DNA from: Lachnospira rogosae
Lineage (GTDB): Bacteria > Bacillota > Clostridia > Lachnospirales > Lachnospiraceae
Length of the DNA stretch: 64,000 nt
Reading direction: 5' to 3'
Assembly: GCF_040096455.1 (NCBI RefSeq)
Contig: NZ_JBBMER010000002.1
Location: 186,001-250,000, forward strand
The notes under the pieces were generated by a model. It saw only the letters and a list, made by a program, of their open reading frames with translations, was not told where the DNA came from and did not search any database. A program made the position numbers and the translations under genes. Positions 7,367 to 17,624 of this stretch are shown piece by piece. Every line of letters starts with the position of its first letter. Position 1 is the stretch's first letter.

Positions 7367-8662
7367 TTATAAAACCAATAATTTTTCTATTACATTCCGA
7401 ATATTGCCATCTTTCCATTTACCAGCATACATTCTTCTAATACTCAATATATATTCTTCCTTCTCATTTTCTGGTTTAACATTCCACAAATTCAATTTAT
7501 TTTCCAATTCTTCGCAGGTTCTAAATTCATCTTCTTTAACCGAAATTGGAAAATATGCATCTGAGCAGTATTTCAAACACCGTATTCCATATTCGTACGC
7601 ATCTACATATGTAGAAGATGTATGTACTATTCCTATATCTACCATCTCAAATGACTCCTGCACACTAATTTCTTTGCCGTAAATGCCAATACATTTTTCA
7701 GATACCATTTTTTTATATTTATGAACATCATCATTAGGATGGCACTTCACAATATATTTAAATTTCATTTTTTTTGAAATGTCTTCTACAAATTTTATTA
7801 AAGTAATACTTGCTTGTTCGCTCAAAGGCATACTAGGAGTATCTAAAAACAATCCCAACACCCCTGTATGATTCAATTTTACTCGCAATTCTTTATTACC
7901 TATATACCCAACAACAATAATCCTATTTCCATCAAAACCAGCTCTTTCAAATTCTTCTTTTTGTTTTTCTGACCTAGCCAAAAAGAAATCCGACTTAAAA
8001 TTAAGTATCTGACTCTGGTTCATTAAATCATAATTCCAAGATTTAAATATTCCTATGCCGTGCTGATTAGTTACTGTAATCGCTCCCTGTTGTTTGAAAT
8101 ATTGCACTAGAACATTTTCATCTGGACCTGAGTCGAAATAAGTCATAACAAGTTTTGGCTTTAATTCTAATTTTTTAACTTCCTCAAACATCCATTTTCT
8201 AGCTGCCAACATAACCGACATATAAACTCTATCCTTTATATTAGAAATACAAGAAAGTTCTCGCATCGATATAAAAAACCAATCTAATTTTTTATGCAAA
8301 TTTTTCCAATCTATATGATAAGATAGTTTCGTAAGAAAAGTTATAGTATTATATGACACTATATCAGCCTTTATCTTTTCCCAGTATCCGTCATGGTCAT
8401 TTCTATAATTTTTTGTATATAAACATAATATTGGGGAAGATTTCAGATCCATTTCCATCTTCTCATGTACAAAAAACAAATTTTTTATAACTATTTTTAA
8501 CCAATTCTTTCCCTTATTCATCTGACAATACAAACATTCATTAAATAATATTTGTTTCGAATTCATACCTGGAAACAATGATAAATTCACATTTTCCAAA
8601 GCTTTATGATATGCTATCATCTGTTTATCTTTTTCTGTTATCGGATTATACATTCTTATCAC
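7367..8662 (-). CDS. Putative surface polysaccharide transferase with GT-B-like C-terminal half
   Basis: This 431-residue soluble protein is not clearly in a named family. The C-terminal half has features of GT-B transferases related to polysialyltransferases and CDP-glycerol glycerophosphotransferases. They are TNQHGIGIF near residue 200, a conserved KCHPND near 305, and HTSSTYVDAYEYG near 350, which would form the donor-binding serine/threonine cluster. The N-terminal 150 residues are divergent. It lies 3 bases downstream of the flippase gene and upstream of the CMP-sugar genes. A transferase using the CMP-activated sugar is attractive but speculative. Confidence 0.55.
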   Translation of the reverse strand: MIRMYNPITEKDKQMIAYHKALENVNLSLFPGMNSKQILFNECLYCQMNKGKNWLKIVIKNLFFVHEKMEMDLKSSPILCLYTKNYRNDHDGYWEKIKADIVSYNTITFLTKLSYHIDWKNLHKKLDWFFISMRELSCISNIKDRVYMSVMLAARKWMFEEVKKLELKPKLVMTYFDSGPDENVLVQYFKQQGAITVTNQHGIGIFKSWNYDLMNQSQILNFKSDFFLARSEKQKEEFERAGFDGNRIIVVGYIGNKELRVKLNHTGVLGLFLDTPSMPLSEQASITLIKFVEDISKKMKFKYIVKCHPNDDVHKYKKMVSEKCIGIYGKEISVQESFEMVDIGIVHTSSTYVDAYEYGIRCLKYCSDAYFPISVKEDEFRTCEELENKLNLWNVKPENEKEEYILSIRRMYAGKWKDGNIRNVIEKLLVL

Positions 8663-8665
8663 TTC

Positions 8666-10060
8666 CTAATTATCATTTCTAACAAGATTTAACAAAAATT
8701 CTCGCTCATTAATTACTAAAACAGCTAAACAACCAAAGGCGATTCCCCAACGAATCATCCACATATTAATAAAAATATAAAAGCATAAAACAACCGCAAC
8801 AATCATAATAGAGGGCAACACAATAATCTTAAATGGAATTACCCTGTCGTTCAACCTTCTAGAATATATACAATGCAAAATCAACGATAATCCATAAGAC
8901 ATCAGTGTCGTATAAGCTGCTCCAACATATCCCCATTGCAATATAAAAAAATAGTTAAGTGCTATGTTAACCACAGCAGCTATAATTGTATTTATTGAAA
9001 TAAACACTGTTTTTTTATAATAATGCTCCACATTCACATAGAGAGTATAAATAAAAATCAAGTAATTTGAAAGTACAATTGGTGGAATTACTTTAATTCC
9101 ATCCCAATAAGATTCTGTAGCCATAATTTTCACAACTTCTGGTGCTAATAAGACCACACCTATCATTGCAATGGTCATTAACTCAATATACTTTATACAA
9201 ATTCTGTTTATATCAGCATACGCTTTTTCTTTCATCTTTCTAGTGAAATAAGGGACCCACATTCCATCAAATGCTGTTGTTATTACAGTAGCAACCATAC
9301 TAAAATTATAAATTAATCCATAGATTCCTGTTTCTGTTGCATTTCTAAGCATCGTAATCATAGTACGATCTGATTGAGATAAAATGCTAAGTGCAATGCC
9401 ATGTAAAACTAATGGTAATGAAATCTTTAGACCATACATAATATATTCTTTATTTAATTTAATCTTTCCTTTAGGTAAGAAATACAAAGCAACTGAAATG
9501 CCAAAAATAAAAAACACCACTGCTGTTGGAACAATCCTGCCCATATACAGTTTTGATTTCAATGCCCATTTAATTAATACTACTGCAATAGTCGTAGAAA
9601 TCAAATTTGGAAGCACCATAATAGCGGTTCTAAATTTATAACAGAAATTCATCATCAAATACATTGACACATTTTCAATTAACGCAGCTCCTAAAGAATG
9701 CAACAAGCAAAAAACAACTATTATTATATATTGAGCCGATAATATAAAACTAGCAATCAACCAAATAATTACTGTAAGTATACTGCCATAAATCAGTGTA
9801 AAAATGAGTATAGAAGATAAATAATCTTCTGTCTCATCTTCATAATCAATAAAAGAGGCCCTGATTGCCATATATAATGCCAAACTCATAAATGTTGCAG
9901 CGATGGACTCCCAAGCGTTATAGGTTGTAACTACTCCATAATCTGCCACAGTTAAAATTCTAGTAAAGATAGGGACTGTAATAAACGCAATACCTTTATT
10001 AAATAAAGTACCAAACATATAATAGGTACCTGCTTTTTTCATACTTTTCTTTTCTAGCAT
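8666..10060 (-). CDS. wzx: Oligosaccharide repeat-unit flippase (Wzx, MATE-like)
   Basis: The 464-residue protein is hydrophobic throughout, with about a dozen membrane segments. It begins with the typical Wzx phrase KAGTYYMFGTLFNKGIAF followed by PIFTRILTVADYGVV. It belongs to the polysaccharide biosynthesis/MATE-like superfamily that moves undecaprenyl-linked repeat units across the membrane. It sits in the same operon as a Wzy-type polymerase and an initiating sugar transferase, so the capsule is made by a Wzx/Wzy-dependent route. The symbol follows function, since sequence similarity among Wzx proteins is low. Confidence 0.85.
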   Translation of the reverse strand: MLEKKSMKKAGTYYMFGTLFNKGIAFITVPIFTRILTVADYGVVTTYNAWESIAATFMSLALYMAIRASFIDYEDETEDYLSSILIFTLIYGSILTVIIWLIASFILSAQYIIIVVFCLLHSLGAALIENVSMYLMMNFCYKFRTAIMVLPNLISTTIAVVLIKWALKSKLYMGRIVPTAVVFFIFGISVALYFLPKGKIKLNKEYIMYGLKISLPLVLHGIALSILSQSDRTMITMLRNATETGIYGLIYNFSMVATVITTAFDGMWVPYFTRKMKEKAYADINRICIKYIELMTIAMIGVVLLAPEVVKIMATESYWDGIKVIPPIVLSNYLIFIYTLYVNVEHYYKKTVFISINTIIAAVVNIALNYFFILQWGYVGAAYTTLMSYGLSLILHCIYSRRLNDRVIPFKIIVLPSIMIVAVVLCFYIFINMWMIRWGIAFGCLAVLVINEREFLLNLVRNDN

Positions 10061-10119
10061 AGTTTTCTTTTTACAACTCCTTTATTTTTCACACAACAAA
10101 CAATAATATGTAGATATCA

Positions 10120-11181
10120 TTAACATATTTTCCTATAAAATTTCTTCCAAACAGCGGAAAACATAATTGTTATAACAAAAACTATAACAACACAAAAAGC
10201 CCCTCCTACAAGCGTACTTGACATACGCTCCAATATATCTGCTGTACAAATGATTACAACATAATGAATCATATAAACTTCCATTGTTAGAGAAACAATT
10301 TTTGTAGTCTTAGACTTTGCTAACGACCTAGAAATTATCCCCTCTTCTTTTGAGAAAAAATAAATAATTGGAAGTATACAAATTACATAAGCTAAATTCC
10401 TATATTCAATAATAAAATCAGGACCGTTTATCCCTAATAGATATACCACTATTCCTACAATAACACATATCACTTCGATAACCGTACTATTAACCTTATC
10501 TGGAAAACTCCATCTGTTAGCTAACATTCCTAGTGTATAGGCTGGTATCCAATATATTGGAAATGTGTATGTCAGATTTATAGCTATTTGAGACGAAATA
10601 ATATTTCCTGTGAGAATGTTTACTAAAAAATGAATACAAAATATAATTGCAATCATTAAAATTGAATATCCGTATACCTGTTTCTTATTCAAACTTTTCA
10701 CAAAATGTATGATAAAAGGTGTAAAAAAATATAAAACAGTCAATGTAGACAAGTACCAACAAGCACCATTTAAGATTGTTGCCCCCACTATTGTCATAGA
10801 CTGCATCAATGTAGCAGCTAATAACAATTTTAGCATAGTTTTAATAATTGATGCCCCATTTATCACCAGATAAGTCGCAACTACTATGTGTGTTACCATA
10901 TATAGAATATAGAATTTGGATACATTCTTTTTCAAAAAAGTATATACATTCTTAATACCGCTTTCCGAATAAATTCGATAAGTAAGAAACGCCGAAACCA
11001 AAAAGAAAAATGTCACTCCAAAAGCTCCATTATGAAATATTTTCTCATAAATATATTTTCCTTCTTCTTACTGTTTTAAAAAAACACAATGATTTAAAAC
11101 AATCGTTATGCAGAATAAAATTCTCAATGCATCCAAAGATAATATTCTTGTCTTGTAATTGTCATTTTTTATCTTTACCAT
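10120..11181 (-). pseudogene. Acyltransferase 3 family membrane protein interrupted by an in-frame stop
   Basis: The frame opens at ATG 11181 with LSLDALRILFCITIVLNH, the usual first membrane helix of acyltransferase-3 proteins including its key His. It meets TAA at codon 38, then continues in the same frame with YEKIFHNGAFGVTFFFLVSAFL and about nine more membrane segments to 10120. The change is a nonsense codon, not a frameshift, because both sides share one frame. The downstream part could start at 11016 but would lack the catalytic first helix. The intact enzyme would have O-acetylated the capsule or its lipid-linked precursor. Confidence 0.8.
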
Positions 11182-11318
11182 TTCAAATCATTTTTCCTTT
11201 CCAAACGTCCTTTTTTCATCATTATCATAACACGATTTAACAAACTTACAAATAAGACCCACCTTAACTCTTATTAAATTATTAAATTAACACTCCATTA
11301 GTTTCTTCATAATATATA

Positions 11319-11972
11319 TTATAAGTTATATGACGAATTTAAAAATTGGGTCCAATTATATATATCATAACCTCTGTGTAACAATCCAGTATATCTCGTC
11401 AAGTCGGGAATATAGCCTTTTTTATCTTTATCATTAATATATACACATGGTATATTCATATTTTCCAATTTATCTGATGTAAAAAATACCCCTTTATAAT
11501 TATTAGACAAAATAAAATCACTAAATAATTGTTTTTCTTTATATGTACATCCATTTCTATCATTCATTATAAAAAATATATTATCCCAGTTTATTCTTTT
11601 TTTTCTATCATTCCATTTAATCTGTGCCTCTTCTACGCTTTTATAATGAACTAAATATAGATATATATCTCCTAGTTTAGCAACCGGATATCCTTCTTTA
11701 TAACTTTTTTCATCATCTTTTAACATATTAATATCAATATAGGTTTTAATATTGTATATAAATTTTATATAATCTGAAGCCGTCATATACATATTTATAG
11801 TTGGACTCCTAAATTGTAATCCTAAATCATGACTCACCAATCCTCCCAAACAATCACAGCTTATAATAGAAGGCTCTTTATTAAGTAATTCTTTTCTCTT
11901 TGATTTATATATTATATTTTTTCTTAAATTATCTCTAATCGACTTTACCATTCGCTTGATTTTCGAAATCAT
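11319..11972 (-). CDS. DUF1919 family exopolysaccharide biosynthesis protein
   Basis: The 217-residue protein carries the DUF1919 pattern: SCDCLGGLVSHDLGLQFRSP, where the aromatic and Gly-Gly elements precede a conserved D-L-G-L, then a segment around YPVAKLGDIYLYLVHYKS, and KWNDRKKRINWDNIFFIM. Members occur in capsule and exopolysaccharide clusters and are thought to act as transferases or modifying enzymes, but no reaction is established. No membrane segment is visible. It lies 17 bases downstream of the hexapeptide acetyltransferase gene and is likely cotranscribed with it. Confidence 0.8.
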   Translation of the reverse strand: MISKIKRMVKSIRDNLRKNIIYKSKRKELLNKEPSIISCDCLGGLVSHDLGLQFRSPTINMYMTASDYIKFIYNIKTYIDINMLKDDEKSYKEGYPVAKLGDIYLYLVHYKSVEEAQIKWNDRKKRINWDNIFFIMNDRNGCTYKEKQLFSDFILSNNYKGVFFTSDKLENMNIPCVYINDKDKKGYIPDLTRYTGLLHRGYDIYNWTQFLNSSYNL

Positions 11973-11989
11973 AAATTTTATTCTCTTTC

Positions 11990-12532
11990 TTAATATTCTA
12001 TAGTTCTAGCTGGAACCCCTACTGCTGTTACATTATCACTAATATCTTTCGTTACTACTGCATTTGCTCCAATAATTACATTTTTTCCTATTTTTACACC
12101 TGGTAGTACGACTACATTATCTCCAATCCATGTATTTTCTCCTATCAAAACACTCCCTTTAGAATATAATTCTCTCTTTGCCGGTGGAATATCATAATGT
12201 TTGTGAGGGTTACCATGCATATGATCTGTTATATATACCTTACTCCCAATTAATACACCTTTCTCGATTTTTATACTATTTATACCTCCTATATGACAGT
12301 TTTGTCCTAGCGAAACATTATCTCCTATATCTATAATTGGATTCTTTCTTTTATCACTTGCATATGCCTCTAATCTTAATCCCTTATTGGCATAAAAATT
12401 ATCACCTATGATTATATTCTTTTGTCCATATATTTCATAATCTTTTTCTATTCTTATATGTTTTCCGCATCGAAGAAGTTTCTTTTTTAGTATTTCACCT
12501 CTTAACATCAAAAGTAATCTTTTTATTTTCAT
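11990..12532 (-). CDS. Left-handed beta-helix (hexapeptide repeat) acetyltransferase
   Basis: The protein of about 180 residues is built of hexapeptide repeats such as IIIGDN, PIIDIGDN, VLIGEN and VVVLPGVKIGKN, ending in AVGVPARTIEY. This is the pattern of WcaF/Maa/CysE-like O-acetyltransferases that use acetyl-CoA. A catalytic-type His lies in the YITDHMHG loop. The ATG at 12532 is chosen because GGGGGAGG sits just upstream and its A is shared with the stop of the preceding glycosyltransferase gene. The acceptor is probably a capsule sugar. Confidence 0.85.
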   Translation of the reverse strand: MKIKRLLLMLRGEILKKKLLRCGKHIRIEKDYEIYGQKNIIIGDNFYANKGLRLEAYASDKRKNPIIDIGDNVSLGQNCHIGGINSIKIEKGVLIGSKVYITDHMHGNPHKHYDIPPAKRELYSKGSVLIGENTWIGDNVVVLPGVKIGKNVIIGANAVVTKDISDNVTAVGVPARTIEY

Positions 12533-13437
12533 CAAATCCTCCCCCAAATAACTTTTAACACAAAATCAACTTTTCTCTGTTTAGTTGTAAATTTACATTT
12601 TCTATATTTTTTTAACAAATTAATTTTACTATAAAAATTACAATCATAATTAGCAATCAAATTTAATATTTCTTTATTGTCACAACTTAAATTTTGATTG
12701 TAACCTTGCAATAACTCACTTGCTGTCCGTTTTATAACATTTTTCTGTTTAATATCATATTTCAACTTGTTTCTTATTTTTTCATATAAATTTGTATATG
12801 TTCCACATACATTATCGTTATGTATTCTGTACATTATCATTGCTTCTTCATCTTCAACAAAATTAATATCATTAAAATATGCAACTCTTGCTATCCACGA
12901 ATCATGCATTTCAACCCACTTGGGTCTATACATACAAACTAAACCTAGCATATAATATGACATAACCATTGTACACCCTCCTGCACAATTACGTATAATA
13001 TGCTCTTCTTTATCCATTGGAAATATTTTAACTATCCTACCATTAACTTCTTTATTATCGCTTAATAATTGTTTGGAACAATAATATAATTGTGAATCAT
13101 TTTCTTTAAGTTCCGTAATAGCCCTATATAATTTTTGTTTTTTCCATATATCATCTTGATCTGATAAAGCAAAATAACAATAATCATCATACCTATTTTT
13201 TGCATATTCCATTAAATCAAAAAAGCTATATGCTGCTCCTTTATTATCACCTGTATACCAGATTAATTTTCCAGCCTTTTCATATTCTTTTAATATACTA
13301 ATCGTATTATCATTAGATCCGTCATCTCTTACAACCAATTCAACACTTACATTCTCTTGATTAAGTATTGAATCAACTTGCTGTTTAATATATTTTTCAC
13401 CATTATAAGTTGACATCAATACAATTACTTTTTCCAT
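12532..13437 (-). CDS. Family 2 glycosyltransferase (rhamnosyltransferase-like)
   Basis: The N-terminal GT-A domain is typical: VLMSTYNGEKYI, QVDSILNQ, VVRDDGSNDNT, and the metal-binding FALSDQDDIW near residue 90. The D-Q-D-D form is frequent in rhamnosyltransferases and related enzymes with dTDP- or UDP-sugar donors. A CAGGCTMVMS element near 150 fits the acceptor loop. The C-terminal 80 residues are Lys/Asn-rich and probably membrane-associated. The stop overlaps the start of the acetyltransferase, so the two are coupled. The sugar added cannot be deduced. Confidence 0.85.
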   Translation of the reverse strand: MEKVIVLMSTYNGEKYIKQQVDSILNQENVSVELVVRDDGSNDNTISILKEYEKAGKLIWYTGDNKGAAYSFFDLMEYAKNRYDDYCYFALSDQDDIWKKQKLYRAITELKENDSQLYYCSKQLLSDNKEVNGRIVKIFPMDKEEHIIRNCAGGCTMVMSYYMLGLVCMYRPKWVEMHDSWIARVAYFNDINFVEDEEAMIMYRIHNDNVCGTYTNLYEKIRNKLKYDIKQKNVIKRTASELLQGYNQNLSCDNKEILNLIANYDCNFYSKINLLKKYRKCKFTTKQRKVDFVLKVIWGRI

Positions 13438-13556
13438 TTATACCTCGTATGATAATTAATAAGCTAACTATCACTCTTTTCCTTTCTTTCTAATATATAT
13501 TACTTTATTAGCCTATTTTAATACCAATATTAAAACGGGCAATTTATGGTTATCTT

Positions 13557-14858
13557 TTAATAGTTACTGTCTATATTGTTATATTTTTTTAATATAGGTT
13601 GTATTGCTAATACTAACATATACCACATCATATCTGTAGAAAAACAACTAAGCCCAAATAATTCTATAAAAAATACTAATAATGGAATTAATAAGATAAA
13701 ATTACTCATTTTTATATCTATTAAATAACCATTTAAACTTATACCTATTAAAACAATAAAAATCAAACTTCCTATTATTCCCATAGACAGAATCATATCA
13801 AAATAAGTATTATGTGCCACTAATATACTATATCCTTTGCTTCTATAGAAACGATAATATGAGAGTCCCCTACCTATCAATAATCCATAGAAATCATTTC
13901 CCATAACTTTTAAATAATTAGTTAAATTATCAGTTCTTCCTGTCGTTAAATTACTTATTTTGTTATTATAAAAATTCTCATTGAATCTTTTTATAAATTT
14001 ATTTATAAACATAATTATTATTTTTCTGAACAATACAAAAATAGCACTACCTAATAATATTATCCTTGCAAATGCTTTGAAATGCTTTTTTTCCATCTTA
14101 TTTATCAATGATAAAAAATACACAAAAAATGTTCCTAATAAACAAAAAACATACATCTTACTAGCTGTTAATAAACCGATAAATGCTAATATAAAAACAA
14201 GTAAACTATCTCTATTTTTATTTTGTGACTTATGAATAGTAATAAGCAAACAACATATACAAATCAATATATAAATGGAATAATAATTAGGATCATTACC
14301 ATAAGCATCTAATCTATATGATGTACTAAATAACATATTAAATTTACTAGGATTAACAATCAAAAATACTGCAGCTGAATTAAAAATTCCGGCAATCATT
14401 GAATAATAACTTTTATCAAATTTCAGTATTAAATTAGCATCTTTTGACAATGTAAGAAATATGTAAATATCAAATGAAATATTTATTGCCTGAATAATTC
14501 CCTCAATATAATTCCCCATATAAAATAAATGCAATAATTCCCAAATCAAAAAAAACAATGCGACAATTAAATTTTTTTTATTTAATCGTTTTGATATTAA
14601 AATATATTTTAAACTTGCAAAAAAAACCGCAACATTAATTAATGATGTTATACCTGTAGCATCTAATATTCTAATATTAGGTAGCAGAAAAAAAATCATA
14701 TATATATTTTCTTCTTTAGATTCAATTAAAATGCAAAGTAAAATAAATATAAATGCTAAATAAGCAAATAAAACATTTTTACTATTTCCTAATATAAAAA
14801 GTATAAATAAAACTATGTATTTAAAACGTGATAAATCATCTTTAATGCTAATTTTCAT
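13557..14858 (-). CDS. wzy: Wzy-type polysaccharide polymerase (O-antigen ligase-like)
   Basis: The 433-residue protein has about eleven membrane helices and one large hydrophilic loop near residues 280-350 containing LTTGRTDNLTNYLK and AHNTYFDMILSMG. These are the loop elements typical of Wzy polymerases and O-antigen ligases. The ATG at 14858 is preferred over an upstream possibility because GAGGAG precedes it. The gene then overlaps the GT4 gene by 11 bases. It would link repeat units delivered by the flippase encoded downstream. Codon use is extremely AT-rich, as in the neighbouring transferase genes. Confidence 0.75.
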   Translation of the reverse strand: MKISIKDDLSRFKYIVLFILFILGNSKNVLFAYLAFIFILLCILIESKEENIYMIFFLLPNIRILDATGITSLINVAVFFASLKYILISKRLNKKNLIVALFFLIWELLHLFYMGNYIEGIIQAINISFDIYIFLTLSKDANLILKFDKSYYSMIAGIFNSAAVFLIVNPSKFNMLFSTSYRLDAYGNDPNYYSIYILICICCLLITIHKSQNKNRDSLLVFILAFIGLLTASKMYVFCLLGTFFVYFLSLINKMEKKHFKAFARIILLGSAIFVLFRKIIIMFINKFIKRFNENFYNNKISNLTTGRTDNLTNYLKVMGNDFYGLLIGRGLSYYRFYRSKGYSILVAHNTYFDMILSMGIIGSLIFIVLIGISLNGYLIDIKMSNFILLIPLLVFFIELFGLSCFSTDMMWYMLVLAIQPILKKYNNIDSNY

Positions 14859-15996
14859 AGCCAATCTCCTCATTAGATAGTCTATATAATCTATCATTTA
14901 AATATTTAATATTATATAACATATTTTGATTTTGTTGAGCATACATATTCGCTTCTATAACTTTTTCTTTTCTGAATTCTTTATCATTTTCCAACTTATC
15001 CATTGCATTAATTATGGCTTTTTGATTATTTGCTATCAATCCTCCAGGAAGATACCTTACTATGCCTGTATCCGTTGAAATAAAAGGAATACCACATTTC
15101 ATAGCCTCACTTATAACTACAGGATATTTTTCAACCTTACTACCTGTTATTAATCCATAAGAATTCTTTAACGCTCTAATTGTCTCTTCTCTTGTTAAAT
15201 TATATCTAAAATGAACGTTTTTGTTGCTATTGTTATTTTCAATCATTTTTTTTAATTTTTTTAAATATTCATTTTCACAGGTTCCTATAAACATCATATC
15301 TAATTTTGTATTTGATTTTAAGTAAGCTTTCAATACTAATTCCTGATTTTTATCGTATGAATAATTTGATAGACAAAGCCAATACAATTTTTCTGTATTT
15401 TTATCAACTTCACAATCAAAATCAGCTCCATTTTCAAGCACTATATTATTATCAACTCCACATAATTTTGTATATTTATAAGACTGATCTTCTTTATGTA
15501 AATGAATTATCATATCATAATTCACTATATACTTTTTCCAAATAGCATATTGTGGTTTCCATCGTATTATATTAAATAACCATCTTTTTACATCATATAA
15601 TTTTACCAATGGTATACGTGGAAATCTAAAATCAGCCATTCCGTGCATATATAAAACCTTTTTACATTTGATATTTTTCAATTTCTTTAATATACAATCT
15701 GTTGTTGCCGTTTGTGTACATACATTTATAAGTATATCTGCATTGTTTGAAAGTTCATATATTAAATCAATATAGCCTTTGATATCGCCATAATATTTTC
15801 CTCTTTTTGTGTATATATTATGTCTAATTATCCTAACATTTTTATAAGTTTCATACTGCTTCAATGTCTTATGTATACCTGTTACAACTGTTACATCATT
15901 CCCTAACGCACTTAACCCCTCAGCGTAGTATTCTGTTATATTTTGTACCCCATCAACTAATGGATAATAAGTTGCAACTGTAATTACAATTTTCAT
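14848..15996 (-). CDS. Family 4 glycosyltransferase
   Basis: The protein (382 residues from ATG 15996) has the GT-B architecture. The start IVITVATYYPLVDGVQNITEY is the usual acceptor-domain glycine-rich loop region. The C-terminal half has the E-x7-E-type motif within SKVEKYPVVISEAMKCGIPF and DTGIVRYLPGG near residues 290-330. Family 4 enzymes are retaining and transfer sugars such as galactose, glucose, mannose or GlcNAc. An AAAGGCGG site precedes the chosen start; a longer open frame reaches 16092 but has no such site. It is followed by wzy with an 11-base overlap. Confidence 0.8.
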   Translation of the reverse strand: MKIVITVATYYPLVDGVQNITEYYAEGLSALGNDVTVVTGIHKTLKQYETYKNVRIIRHNIYTKRGKYYGDIKGYIDLIYELSNNADILINVCTQTATTDCILKKLKNIKCKKVLYMHGMADFRFPRIPLVKLYDVKRWLFNIIRWKPQYAIWKKYIVNYDMIIHLHKEDQSYKYTKLCGVDNNIVLENGADFDCEVDKNTEKLYWLCLSNYSYDKNQELVLKAYLKSNTKLDMMFIGTCENEYLKKLKKMIENNNSNKNVHFRYNLTREETIRALKNSYGLITGSKVEKYPVVISEAMKCGIPFISTDTGIVRYLPGGLIANNQKAIINAMDKLENDKEFRKEKVIEANMYAQQNQNMLYNIKYLNDRLYRLSNEEIGYEN

Positions 15997-16625
15997 ATTT
16001 ATAATCCGCCTTTCTGCGTGAATCACCAATACATTATAAAACATCTTGATTTTTTCACTTTTCCAATTTATCTTCTTTCTGATATTATTCATCTATAAAA
16101 ATAACATACTACAGAAAATATATAGTCGAATAACTTAGATGAATATAAGCAACCAGTAGTTATTAATTAGAATCTTATTTTTATATTTAGAAAAAGCATA
16201 GTATCTCAACTTTTAAAAATAAGAAGTAATATGCCTTTTCTCGTAACAAGCAAAATCCTCGTTTTTTAGACAAGATTCTGACTCTCCAATTTAATATTCA
16301 AAGCAATAAATACACTAGATTTCCCATACTCGTCCTTATTTTAAGCAAGCTTTGGTACAAGTTGCAAATGATTTATCCAACACAAGAAACATCTTGATTT
16401 CCTGTTATTGGCAAATGTTGAGATACTGGTGGGTACAATAAAACTTTCTTAAAGCATTTTTATAAATAATAGAGAAAACTTTCCTACAACTGCACATATA
16501 CCTAATCTAATTATTTAGCAAGGTTATACCATTGAAGATGACTCCACAACATTTTATGATTGAATATTACATATATAATATATACTTTTTAATTTGCTAT
16601 TTAGATAATTTATTTGATATATTCT
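15997..16625. other. Long non-coding stretch inside the capsule locus
   Basis: About 630 bases with no believable gene separate the GT4 gene from the DUF6625-type gene, although other genes in the operon abut. The sequence is slightly less AT-rich than the flanking genes. On the minus strand near 16210-16290 a short open stretch (around SESCLKNEDFACYEKRHIT) has spaced cysteines reminiscent of transposase zinc regions. The resemblance is weak and stops flank it. It may be a relic of an insertion sequence or a lost gene. Confidence 0.4.
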
Positions 16626-17624
16626 TTATTTTTTGACTATCTTCTGCTTATTAACATCAAACTTATCTATTTTATTCGTATGCTTAATTTTAATAATAAT
16701 AATAATTCTATGCAACAAATGAAAGAAAGCTTTTATTTTTATTTTAACACTTAATAAATATACTCCTTTTTCTTGACTGTCCTTAATTATTTTTTCATTT
16801 ATATCCATATAATTTATAAACTTATGCGGCAAAACCAAAAATTTATCTACATTTTTTATATTACATATCATTTTGCGTTTCTGAAAATGTATATATGCGT
16901 ATTCTTGTTTTTCTATTTCTTTTGATTGAGATAACGTCCAGGAATATATTTTTCCCTCTTCAAACGAAAAAATTCTTTTTCCCTTAATATGCATAAAATC
17001 ATTATTTTTTTTATATGTTAATGTCATATTTTTATTATAACAATATATATCAGCAATACTTTGCTCCAAATGATATATCGTATAACCTTTTGAAATAAAT
17101 TTACTATTTATTCCATATTCTCCAATTTCATCATATCCGAAGTGCATATTAGATCCTAATATATCTCTATAAGAAAGGACTCCTTTATCACATTGTTTAA
17201 AACAATGATTTATATTTATATCATTTCTATATAATGTTAAATGTCCTAAATATGATATTTTATCATATATTTTATCAGGCATAAATTTTTCTAAATCACC
17301 AAAAATCAAATCTACATCACAATAACCCCAATAATCATAATTTAATATATCTTCCTCAAAGACATAACCATATGTAGGTTTAAAATCACATAGTTTATAA
17401 GGATTATCAAGTGCAATAGGAAACTCAAACTTTCTCTGTATCACTTTTTTAAATTGTTCAAATGTCATTTTTATATATTTAACATTTACTGGTATAATAT
17501 CTTCGATACAATCATCTGTTATGACAACAAATTCAAAACTTTTATTATAAGAACAAGATTTTAGCCATAGATTAAAGTGAGCTGGTAATTTTCCAAAATA
17601 TGGACAAAATACTATATATTTCAT
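16626..17624 (-). CDS. DUF6625-type capsule glycosyltransferase-like protein
   Basis: The 332-residue protein starts with YIVFCPYFGKLPAHFNLWL and contains FKPTYGYVFEE followed by YDYWGYCDVDLIFGDLEKF near residues 85-110. The D-V-D triad looks like a GT-A metal-binding site. These features are found in DUF6625 proteins of capsule clusters, which are assumed to be glycosyltransferases. A conserved GHLTLYRND follows. The C-terminal 90 residues are Lys/Ile-rich and may be peripheral to the membrane. The start overlaps the stop of the upstream GT2 gene by 4 bases (ATGA). Confidence 0.7.
   Translation of the reverse strand: MKYIVFCPYFGKLPAHFNLWLKSCSYNKSFEFVVITDDCIEDIIPVNVKYIKMTFEQFKKVIQRKFEFPIALDNPYKLCDFKPTYGYVFEEDILNYDYWGYCDVDLIFGDLEKFMPDKIYDKISYLGHLTLYRNDININHCFKQCDKGVLSYRDILGSNMHFGYDEIGEYGINSKFISKGYTIYHLEQSIADIYCYNKNMTLTYKKNNDFMHIKGKRIFSFEEGKIYSWTLSQSKEIEKQEYAYIHFQKRKMICNIKNVDKFLVLPHKFINYMDINEKIIKDSQEKGVYLLSVKIKIKAFFHLLHRIIIIIKIKHTNKIDKFDVNKQKIVKK

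Noticed and set aside
11010..11240. Plus-strand reading frame across the start of the acyltransferase
   Set aside because: The minus strand encodes the N-terminal helix of the acyltransferase here, so the plus frame is a shadow.
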